In this document: positions 1 to 5,932 of the stretch, piece by piece
Layout of the letters: each line of letters opens with the position of its first letter
How positions within the stretch are numbered: the first letter of the stretch is position 1
NCBI GenBank assembly: GCA_963660435.1
Contig: CAVKYI010000025.1
Location: 1 to 28,631 of the forward strand
Direction: 5' to 3'
DNA: 28,631 nt
Origin: Hallerella sp963660435
Lineage (GTDB): Bacteria; Fibrobacterota; Fibrobacteria; Fibrobacterales; Fibrobacteraceae
Notes under the pieces: generated by a model
Databases searched by the model: none
Seen by the model: the letters and a program-made list of their open reading frames with translations, nothing else
Told to the model about the DNA's origin: nothing
Made by a program: the position numbers and the translations under genes

Positions 1-911
1 GTCCACTTCTCGGGTATCTTGAACTTCCCGTTCCTGTCGGTACGGGTCGCGCGCCAGTAGTAGGAGTACCCGCCTGTCACCCGGACGCCGACCAGGGGCT
101 GGACGCCGAGCACGTCGTCCTCGAACTTCAGCTGCCCGCCCAGCTTCTTCCCGCCGCCGAACAGGGACCAGGCCATCGTCTGTCCGGAATGAATGGACCC
201 GGTCTTCGCGAGGATCCGCGGCTGCAGGTTTCCCGTCATCCTCAGGGATTCCCGCTCGATTTCTTCCAGGAATATCCCGTAGCCTTGCAGCCTCGAGAGC
301 GTGGGAGACGCCGATTTCGACAGGGCGCGCTTGAACAGCGCGTTCGCCGCGGCGGAAGAATCGGCCTCCTCTTCGCATTCCTCCCCTTCGCAGTCCCCGT
401 CGAGGGGCTCAACGAGGAACAGTTCCTTGACGACCTCGTACTTCGTCGGCCCGAACCTGTAATCGACCGGTACCGTCGCAAAAAAGGGATGGACGGAATC
501 CGGAAGTGACGGGTCGATATAGACTGCGGGTTTCCGGATGCGGTTGTAGTCCAGGGGATGCCTGAAGAGGACGAGCGACGTGTCGTAGGCCTTCAGCTTC
601 GCCGCGCCTTCGCGCCCCTCCGCCAGGAACCGGACGTAGAGATAGTTCGGCTCGAGCGACATGCGCTCCGCTTCCGCCGAATCGACGACCGCTTTCGCGA
701 GGACCCGCCGCCTCATCGCCCGGGTCATGTTCTCGACGGAGTACGGGTCGCGCGCCGGGTCGCTCACGATGGGACTTGTCAAGACGTTTACGCCGGACGC
801 TTCTTCCGCGGAAACCGTCGAGAGAACGCTCCTCCCTTCGTCCGGGGCGGTCGAGACACTACAGCCGACAGACCGGATGGCCAGAACGCCTGGTCCTAGA
901 AAAATTTTCAT
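1..911 (-). CDS. Putative lipoprotein with carboxypeptidase-regulatory-like segment, partial (C-terminus off the window)
   Basis: Translating the complement from the ATG at 911-909 gives 303 codons with no stop, so the gene continues beyond base 1. A good ribosome-binding site (GGAGG) lies about six bases before the ATG. The N-terminus is short and hydrophobic with a possible lipobox, S14-V15-G16-C17. The hydrophobic stretch is interrupted by GPG and Arg13, so lipoprotein export is only likely. The middle contains an acidic stretch with two cysteines (around CEGEECEEE). The last visible part, with GVRVTGGYSYYWRATR and then DRNGKF, resembles the beta-sandwich repeats of carboxypeptidase-regulatory-like domains; that is a pattern impression. 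GC content is strikingly high (about 70% in the row at 601-660), unlike all other genes here. Specific function unknown. Confidence 0.72.
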   Translation of the reverse strand, partial: MKIFLGPGVLAIRSVGCSVSTAPDEGRSVLSTVSAEEASGVNVLTSPIVSDPARDPYSVENMTRAMRRRVLAKAVVDSAEAERMSLEPNYLYVRFLAEGREGAAKLKAYDTSLVLFRHPLDYNRIRKPAVYIDPSLPDSVHPFFATVPVDYRFGPTKYEVVKELFLVEPLDGDCEGEECEEEADSSAAANALFKRALSKSASPTLSRLQGYGIFLEEIERESLRMTGNLQPRILAKTGSIHSGQTMAWSLFGGGKKLGGQLKFEDDVLGVQPLVGVRVTGGYSYYWRATRTDRNGKFKIPEKW

Positions 912-974
912 GAATGCCTCCGATATACCCTTCGACGGACGAAAACGGAAACTCCCGATTTCGCCATCTTTTCA

Positions 975-1003
975 ATAGTAAACACATTCGGGAATTTCTT
1001 CAA
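975..1003 (-). promoter_or_regulatory. Predicted sigma70-type promoter of the lipoprotein gene
   Basis: On the minus strand a TTGAAG box (1003-998) is followed after exactly 17 bases by TACTAT (980-975). This predicts a transcript start near 968 and a leader of about 57 bases before the ATG at 911. Seen in sequence only. Confidence 0.45.
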
Positions 1004-1079
1004 GGGCGAATTGCCGAAAACCGTTGCAAAAGATTACAACAAAGTCAAGATTTCTCCACCGCGCCCCCATGGAAAAAAC

Positions 1080-1085
1080 TATATT
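1080..1085 (+). promoter_or_regulatory. TATATT -10-like box, possible start of a long leader or non-coding RNA
   Basis: TATATT occurs here, 608 bases before the methyltransferase start. The same hexamer lies just before several genes of this window (LysR, rarA, ispF, RelB), so it may be a working -10 element. A transcript starting near 1092 would run through the hairpins at 1109-1621. No clear -35 box is seen. Confidence 0.3.
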
Positions 1086-1099
1086 ATATCGCAAATCAA

Positions 1100-1156
1100 G
1101 AGTTTTCTCTTATTCTCTACCTGAAACTTCGACACTTTCAATACGCAGAGAATAAG
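1100..1156 (+). repeat. Hairpin repeat, copy A
   Basis: A perfect 10-base inverted repeat, CTTATTCTCT (1109-1118) and AGAGAATAAG (1147-1156), encloses a 28-base loop. The loop holds a 22-base segment at 1120-1141, beginning CCTGAAACTTCG and ending CACTTTCAA, that recurs unchanged in copy B (1408-1429). The left flanks of the two copies are also alike. Confidence 0.6.
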
Positions 1157-1257
1157 CGGGCGGCTCACGTCTGTCGCAAGACATTTTGCGGCATCGTTTC
1201 ACGACATTTGGTTCTGTGTGTATATCCAGATTGCCAATGTCCGTAGGCGACCTTTAT

Positions 1258-1338
1258 GGGGCGTGGGTTGTTTGTGTTTATTTGTGTTGGGCAGTCGAAG
1301 GCCTCAGGTAGATAAGCACGGCAACCCCACGCCTTTTT
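1258..1338 (+). terminator. Hairpin with following T-run (possible terminator or RNA structure)
   Basis: GGCGTGGGTTG (ending at 1270) can pair with CAACCCCACGCC (1322-1333), with one bulged base. A run of five T follows. The 51-base loop is long for a simple intrinsic terminator, so this may instead be a structural element of an RNA that spans the non-coding stretch. Confidence 0.35.
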
Positions 1339-1363
1339 GCATAGATTCGCGCGGGGAGACGCG

Positions 1364-1403
1364 GAACAAGAGCAAGCCCTTGCCTAAAGTTTTGCTCTTG
1401 TTC
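1364..1403 (+). repeat. 12-bp perfect inverted repeat (stem-loop)
   Basis: GAACAAGAGCAA (1364-1375) and TTGCTCTTGTTC (1392-1403) are perfect reverse complements separated by 16 bases. The right arm is also the left arm of hairpin copy B, so the two structures cannot form at the same time. Confidence 0.65.
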
Positions 1404-1446
1404 TCGGCCTGAAACTTCGACACTTTCAAGAACACAGGAATAGAGC
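1386..1446 (+). repeat. Hairpin repeat, copy B
   Basis: This is the second copy of the element at 1100-1156. The 22-base core (1408-1429) is identical while the flanks differ. The flanks can still pair: GCTCT with AGAGC (1442-1446) and TGTTCT with AGAACA (1429-1434), with a seven-base bulge. A shorter third fragment, GACACTTTCAA, lies at 1668-1678 directly before the methyltransferase ribosome-binding site. Confidence 0.55.
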
Positions 1447-1562
1447 AAATGCTGGCAAGCCGATTCTTTTGGCGTTTTTTGCTGTGGGCAAACCGGATTT
1501 GTCCACCGAAGAGCGCGGTGAAATTCGGCAAGCGTTTGTTCCTGTAAAGATGTCAAGTTCTT

Positions 1563-1593
1563 GGCGAGACGTGGCAATGCATCTCGCTTTTTT
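1563..1593 (+). terminator. Probable intrinsic terminator
   Basis: GCGAGA (1564-1569) pairs with TCTCGC (1582-1587), and the hairpin is followed directly by six T. It points rightward, about 100 bases before the methyltransferase, and would stop a transcript arriving from the left. Confidence 0.5.
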
Positions 1594-1596
1594 GTT

Positions 1597-1629
1597 GGCG
1601 GGTTCTCCTAAACGAACCGCCTAGATTTT
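1597..1629 (+). terminator. Second tandem terminator-like hairpin
   Basis: GGCGGGTTC (1597-1605) pairs with GAACCGCC (1614-1621), with one bulged G, and TAGATTTTT follows. With the hairpin at 1563-1593 it forms a tandem pair that could insulate the restriction-modification operon or attenuate it. Confidence 0.45.
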
Positions 1630-1692
1630 TGCGAAACGCATCGCTCCGAAACGAGAGTGGACTTGGGGACACTTTCAAAAAAGGAGTGATGG

Positions 1693-2694
1693 ATGAAGAA
1701 GGATTCGGAGAACTCACAACAAATAAAAGAGTTTCACCTCTTTGCTGGTATCGGCGGCGGTATTTATGGCGGTGAATTACTCGGGCACCAATGCTGTGGA
1801 GGCGTTGAAATTAGTGAATTTTGCCAAGAAGTTCTAAAACGGCGCCAAGAAGACGGTTGGATGAATCCGTTTCCCATTTATGGAGATTTACGTTCGTTAA
1901 ATGGCAAGGATTTCAAAGACAAGTTTGACATTTTGTGCGGAGGATTTCCATGCCAAGCATTTAGCACTGCTGCGCACGGGAAAAACATTGCCGAGAAAAA
2001 TCTTTGGGACGAGATGTTTCGGTTTGTAAAAGAATCGGAAGCTCCTGTCGTATTTGGAGAGAATGTCGTTCTACGAGCGATTGAAAAAGCAAGAAATGAT
2101 TTGGAATCTATCGGATATAAAGTTCAATTTTGCAGATTGAGTTGTTCAAATTTAGGTGCAGATCACCAAAGAAACCGTTTTTGGCTTCTTGCCGTCAAAG
2201 ACACAAAAACATTTCTCCGAATTATTTCGCATCTTCAAACCTTGCCCAAAATGAAAGGCAGTTTTTGGAGCAAAAATCCAGATGTTCTCGGTGACGAAGT
2301 TGAAATAACTGACAGAAGAGAGCAACTCAAAGGAGTTGGAAATGCCCAATCTCCATTTGTCGCGGCTTCCGCTTTTCGCATTTTAGTCAATAGACATGTA
2401 GAAAAGGGGATCTATGATGAAACTGTTTCCGATAAGGAAATTCAAACTGTTTTTGAAATTGAAAAGACTTGGATTAAGAAAATGTTTGGCGAAAATTTGG
2501 GACTTGTTCACACTCCGACAACAATGGCAAACTATGCTGCACCATCTATGATGAAGCACCAAGGATGTCGAAACTTCGTTACTGTTTTCGGAAAACCTTC
2601 ACCAAAGAATGCAGAATACCTGATGGGATTTCCTCTCGGAGCCAGTTCTCCCAAAGCGCAAAAGAAAATCAATCTAAAAAAGTGGAGTGCATAA
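1693..2694 (+). CDS. DNA (cytosine-5) methyltransferase of a restriction-modification system
   Basis: This 333-residue enzyme would transfer a methyl group from S-adenosylmethionine to C5 of cytosine in the recognition site, protecting host DNA from the adjacent restriction proteins. Visible motifs are I (FHLFAGIGGG, near residues 14-23), IV with the catalytic cysteine (GGFPCQAFS), VI (GENV), VIII (QRNRFWLLA) and X (GVGNAQSP). The order is odd: only about 40 residues separate VIII and X, and a segment resembling target-recognition regions (HTPTTMANYAAP ... EYLMGFPLG) follows motif X. The start has AAGGAG (1681-1686) six bases upstream. The stop overlaps the next gene by one base (TAATG). GC is about 33%, far below the trpB and nuo genes, which suggests acquisition by transfer. 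The recognition site cannot be read from the sequence. Confidence 0.93.
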   Translation: MKKDSENSQQIKEFHLFAGIGGGIYGGELLGHQCCGGVEISEFCQEVLKRRQEDGWMNPFPIYGDLRSLNGKDFKDKFDILCGGFPCQAFSTAAHGKNIAEKNLWDEMFRFVKESEAPVVFGENVVLRAIEKARNDLESIGYKVQFCRLSCSNLGADHQRNRFWLLAVKDTKTFLRIISHLQTLPKMKGSFWSKNPDVLGDEVEITDRREQLKGVGNAQSPFVAASAFRILVNRHVEKGIYDETVSDKEIQTVFEIEKTWIKKMFGENLGLVHTPTTMANYAAPSMMKHQGCRNFVTVFGKPSPKNAEYLMGFPLGASSPKAQKKINLKKWSA

Positions 2695-4121
2695 TGAGCG
2701 TAAATGAAATTTTTACAAGCAAAGGTTACGAGCCATACATTTCTCAAGATTTTTATTCATGTAATACTTTTATTGAAAAGCAAGGGCGAAATTCAGAACA
2801 TATAAATTCAAATGTTAACGGAAAAAATTCAGGATGGCCCAACGCCGCTCATATTATTTTACCATACTTTTCCAAGACGATTGATGTTATCAAAGAAGCA
2901 CATGAAGGAAATTTACTATCCTACCTAGGAAGTAAATTTAACGAGAAGAGAGCTTCCACCTTTATTTATCAACCCACTTCACAGTTTCATGTTTATCAAC
3001 GATTTAAGATTTCTAGCGAATCAGGAACATGCCAAATCGAAAAAGATGGAATAGCAGAAAATCTATCGGACTTAATTCCTGACATAAAGAACGATGATAA
3101 AATTTCTTATACAAGCAAAGAAAACATTGATTTTCCAACCCCTCAAATAAAACATTCCTCCCCCGACCTTTTCGCCTCCGACTCCACCCACAAGCCATCC
3201 CAAATCATCTACTACGGCGTCCCGGGTTGCGGCAAGAGCAACAAGATCGACGAAACGCTCAAAGGCGTTCCTGATTCCAACAAAATCCGCACGGTTTTTC
3301 ACCCCGAATACACCAACGCCGATTTCATCGGGCAGATTTTGCCGCAACAAAAGATGCAGGACGGAAAAACAACCATCGCATACGAGTTCACGCCGGGACC
3401 TTTTACGGAAATTCTCCAGCGCGCCTACCAAGCGCCAACAGAACGCTTCTACCTCGTCATCGAGGAAATCAACCGGGGTAACGCAGCCGCCATCTTCGGC
3501 GAGGTCTTTCAGCTTCTCGACAGAACCGACAGCGGAAAAAGCCAATATCCCGTTCGGAAAAAGGAGCTTTGCGACTATCTGCAAAAAGAAGAAATCCGCC
3601 TGCCAGGCAATCTCTCCATCATCGCGACGATGAACACGTCCGACCAGAACGTATTCTCGCTCGACAACGCCTTCCAACGAAGATTCGACATGGTACTCGT
3701 TCGAAGCGGCGTCACAAGAAACCCAGACGCCGACAAGACGGGATCAAAATACACCTTCGACAACAATGACATCGAGAAACAATTCCAAGCAAAAATCGAA
3801 GGAATCGATGCTCTCTGGGGAATTTTCTGGGACTGGATTAATTTCAAGATTACGGACAAGCTCCGCGGAATTTCCAGCACGGAAGACAAAAGGCTCGGTC
3901 TATGGTTCGTCAAGAATGTCAATGGAAAAATTCCGAGAAAAGTCTTTGCGGAAAAGGTCCTGAAATATCTTTGGGACGACGTGTTCAAGTTCAAGCGCAG
4001 GGAAATCTTTTCGGAAAGCATTCATTCCCTGGAAGAGCTGATTTCCGCCTTCGAAGATTCAACGGAAGAGAAGGTCCTATCCCAAATCTTCAAGGATTAC
4101 CCGCAAAACAATGCAGATTAA
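2694..4121 (+). CDS. McrB-like AAA+ GTPase subunit of an LlaJI-type restriction system
   Basis: This 475-residue protein should be the GTP-driven motor and DNA-recognition subunit that works with the nuclease subunit at 4526-5881. The ATG at 2694 was chosen over earlier in-frame starts because it overlaps the methyltransferase stop and follows GGAG. Residues 1-155 are a variable region, presumably DNA-binding. The AAA+ domain shows Walker A GVPGCGKS (175-182), the McrB-type Walker B region LVIEEINRGN (254-263), MNTSDQ (313-318; McrB proteins usually have MNTADRS-like) and DNAFQRRF (324-331). GC is about 27-30% up to about base 3155, then about 47%; the change coincides with the start of the AAA+ domain and suggests recombination inside the gene. 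GTP rather than ATP use is inferred from the family. Confidence 0.9.
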   Translation: MSVNEIFTSKGYEPYISQDFYSCNTFIEKQGRNSEHINSNVNGKNSGWPNAAHIILPYFSKTIDVIKEAHEGNLLSYLGSKFNEKRASTFIYQPTSQFHVYQRFKISSESGTCQIEKDGIAENLSDLIPDIKNDDKISYTSKENIDFPTPQIKHSSPDLFASDSTHKPSQIIYYGVPGCGKSNKIDETLKGVPDSNKIRTVFHPEYTNADFIGQILPQQKMQDGKTTIAYEFTPGPFTEILQRAYQAPTERFYLVIEEINRGNAAAIFGEVFQLLDRTDSGKSQYPVRKKELCDYLQKEEIRLPGNLSIIATMNTSDQNVFSLDNAFQRRFDMVLVRSGVTRNPDADKTGSKYTFDNNDIEKQFQAKIEGIDALWGIFWDWINFKITDKLRGISSTEDKRLGLWFVKNVNGKIPRKVFAEKVLKYLWDDVFKFKRREIFSESIHSLEELISAFEDSTEEKVLSQIFKDYPQNNAD

Positions 4122-4143
4122 AATTTTTTTGCATTCAAGACGT

Positions 4144-4197
4144 TTGCGTTTTGACATCTTTTTGATTATATTTTTACGGTTGTTTAACACTAAAGGT
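4144..4197 (+). promoter_or_regulatory. Internal promoter and possible operator before the antitoxin-like gene
   Basis: TTGCGT (4144-4149) and TATATT (4167-4172) are 17 bases apart, giving a plausible promoter that would express the antitoxin-like protein and the nuclease separately from the methyltransferase. The palindrome TGTTTAACA (4181-4189) lies at the expected transcript start and is a candidate operator. AAAGG (4192-4196) is the ribosome-binding site for the ATG at 4203. Confidence 0.5.
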
Positions 4198-4202
4198 CTA
4201 TA

Positions 4203-4529
4203 ATGCCAATGTCCGTTCTGCAAATTCGTCTCGAAGAGAACCTCAAAAACGAAGTTTCGTCCTTGTTCGATCAACTGGGAATCGACATACCCACCGCCGT
4301 GCGCATGTTCTTCAAGCGCGCCCTTATCGAAAAAGGCTTGCCTTTCGATGTCAGGACGACGCCTAGCTTTTCAACCGAAAGCGATCCCACGGGACTTCTC
4401 GCCGCGCTGTGCAAGGCAAACGACAATGCGCTCAGGAACGGAACCGCCGGAATGAGCGAAGAGGAGATCGAAGAAGAAATCAAGGCGACGCGCTCTAAAA
4501 GAAACCCGAAGCGAAAAAGAGACCGATGA
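4203..4529 (+). CDS. RelB/DinJ-family antitoxin-like protein (no toxin partner seen)
   Basis: The 108-residue product begins with a ribbon-helix-helix region of RelB/DinJ type (SVLQIRLEENLKNEV, then LFDQLGIDIPTAVRMF, FFKRALIEKGLPFDV). It ends with the acidic-basic segment common to these antitoxins (NGTAGMSEEEIEEEI). Members normally neutralise a RelE/YafQ-type RNase and repress their own operon as DNA-binding dimers. Here no toxin-sized gene follows. Instead the stop codon overlaps the start of the LlaJI-like nuclease gene (ATGA), so the two are translationally coupled. The gene has its own promoter and a palindrome near the predicted transcript start. By inference it may regulate the nuclease subunit, in the manner of the C proteins of other restriction systems, or be an orphan left after toxin loss. 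A second in-frame ATG lies at 4209. Confidence 0.85.
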   Translation: MPMSVLQIRLEENLKNEVSSLFDQLGIDIPTAVRMFFKRALIEKGLPFDVRTTPSFSTESDPTGLLAALCKANDNALRNGTAGMSEEEIEEEIKATRSKRNPKRKRDR

Positions 4530-5881
4530 ACCGTCGAATCGATTGCACGTGCACGGCCAAAATGGACTCCGCGGACGAATTTGTCGGCATCCGCTGCAAG
4601 GATGGTTCCGTCAAGATCCATTTTCCTGCCGGGTACTTCCGGAATGACGAGGAAATCGAGAATCTTCCCGAAGATGCGCTACGAGAAAAAATCCTGAACC
4701 TGTTTTCCGTCCTAGGCGACGATTCGCTTTCCGGCGAAAACGACAAGTCTTCCGTTTCCCAGATTTCGGATAAATTGTCCGAAGTCCAGTTTCCGATGAA
4801 CGCCTATCTGGATGTCTTGCGGAACTATCTGGATTTTGGCTATTACACGGAAAGGGAAGCGGTTTTCAGGCGCGGCGCGCAGGGAAAAATCCACTGGGGA
4901 CGCACCATCAAGACAACGCGTCCCATGCTCTCCGAAGACGAACAGGACGTTTTCTACCTAAACCCGATTGCGCGGTGCACGAACCATAACGAAAACGAGC
5001 TGATCACGCAGATTCACAAGTTCTGCGTTCATGACGCCTCCAGGCGAATCGGATTTATCTTCGGCATCGACGTCCAGGAAGAACCGAATCTGGATTTCGA
5101 TTACGATCTTTTCCATTCCGTTCTGCAGGCAAGGATTTCCAGGACTTTCAACGACAGGCTTTTACGATTGTTTGGCGACCTGCAGCGAATCGTCGAATAC
5201 ATTGCAAACAAATTAACAATCGACAGTTCCAGCGTCGCCGATTTTTATTTTGGCGTCAACAAGTTCGCCCCCATCTGGGAAGCGCTGCTCGACAGGATTT
5301 TCGGAAATATCGGCACGGAAAAATCTAGGGCTGACTTCTACCCGCACAGCTTTTGGCAATTAGAAAACGGTTCCACCAAAGATGCCGACCTGTATTCGAA
5401 AAACGCTCTGCGACCCGACACGATCATGTGGCAAAAAGACAATACCAAAGAGGACGAAATCTTCGTGCTGGACGCCAAATTCTATTCGCATGGAATCTCT
5501 GTCAACGGAACGCTCCCCGATTCGGGATCCATCACCAAGCAAATCGCCTACGCAGAATACATCGAGACGAACAAGGAAAGCGGAAAAAGGTTCGGCGTGG
5601 ATGGTCATCATATTTACAACGCCTTTCTCCTGCCCTACCCTTACTCCGCCGCCAAGGAAGAGAACGCTTCTCCATATCGGATGAAATTTTTCGGATTCGC
5701 CCACGGGGACTGGAAATGCATTGCCGGAAGCAAAGAATCTTACCGGCCCTATCATCGAATCGTCGGAATCTTTCTTGACGTGGAATCCGTCATGAAAAAT
5801 TACGGTTCTTCCAGTATTGCGCAACGCGAACTCGCCGACCTGATCCGAAGAAAGGTATCCGAAGCCGAGAAAAGCGCCTAG
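4526..5881 (+). CDS. LlaJI-family restriction endonuclease subunit (McrC-like partner)
   Basis: This 451-residue protein matches the pattern of LlaJI-family restriction proteins, which pair with an McrB-like GTPase to cut DNA. Family-like segments include DEFVGIRCKDGSVKI and HFPAGYF near the N-terminus, GKIHWGRTIKT (120-130) and NENELITQIHKFC (155-167). A PD-(D/E)xK nuclease core is visible in the C-terminal half: RPD at 296-298 and LDAKFY at 315-320 (D316, K318), followed by TKQIAYAEY, which may supply the conserved glutamine. The start ATG at 4526 overlaps the antitoxin stop. GC is near that of the core genes, unlike the methyltransferase. The gene appears intact, so the system may be active. 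No second methyltransferase, as found in LlaJI and BsuMI, lies in the window. Confidence 0.88.
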   Translation: MNRRIDCTCTAKMDSADEFVGIRCKDGSVKIHFPAGYFRNDEEIENLPEDALREKILNLFSVLGDDSLSGENDKSSVSQISDKLSEVQFPMNAYLDVLRNYLDFGYYTEREAVFRRGAQGKIHWGRTIKTTRPMLSEDEQDVFYLNPIARCTNHNENELITQIHKFCVHDASRRIGFIFGIDVQEEPNLDFDYDLFHSVLQARISRTFNDRLLRLFGDLQRIVEYIANKLTIDSSSVADFYFGVNKFAPIWEALLDRIFGNIGTEKSRADFYPHSFWQLENGSTKDADLYSKNALRPDTIMWQKDNTKEDEIFVLDAKFYSHGISVNGTLPDSGSITKQIAYAEYIETNKESGKRFGVDGHHIYNAFLLPYPYSAAKEENASPYRMKFFGFAHGDWKCIAGSKESYRPYHRIVGIFLDVESVMKNYGSSSIAQRELADLIRRKVSEAEKSA

Positions 5882-5899
5882 CGGCAAGCGGAAATTACC

Positions 5900-5928
5900 T
5901 ATGTTTGCTCTCGAAACATTTAGGAGAT
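5900..5928 (+). promoter_or_regulatory. trpB -10-like box and ribosome-binding site
   Basis: TATGTT (5900-5905) lies about 27 bases before the trpB start, and a ribosome-binding site (AGGAG) ends about eight bases before the ATG. No convincing -35 box is seen. The 51-base gap to the nuclease stop suggests trpB has its own promoter. Confidence 0.35.
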
Positions 5929-5932
5929 CGCT

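Noticed and set aside
1278..1577. Open frames of 75-99 codons on the minus strand in the hairpin-rich gap
   Set aside because: They run through inverted repeats and repeat copies, have no ribosome-binding site and no plausible protein pattern; better read as non-coding repeat sequence.
4110..4135. AATGCA ... TGCATT inverted repeat after the GTPase stop
   Set aside because: The T-run lies in the loop rather than after the stem and the stem is AT-rich, so it is not a convincing terminator.
4526..4800. A toxin gene or toxin domain paired with the RelB-like antitoxin
   Set aside because: The coupled gene is a 451-residue LlaJI-like nuclease from its first residues on. No RelE/YafQ-like or PIN-like segment of suitable size is seen here or upstream.
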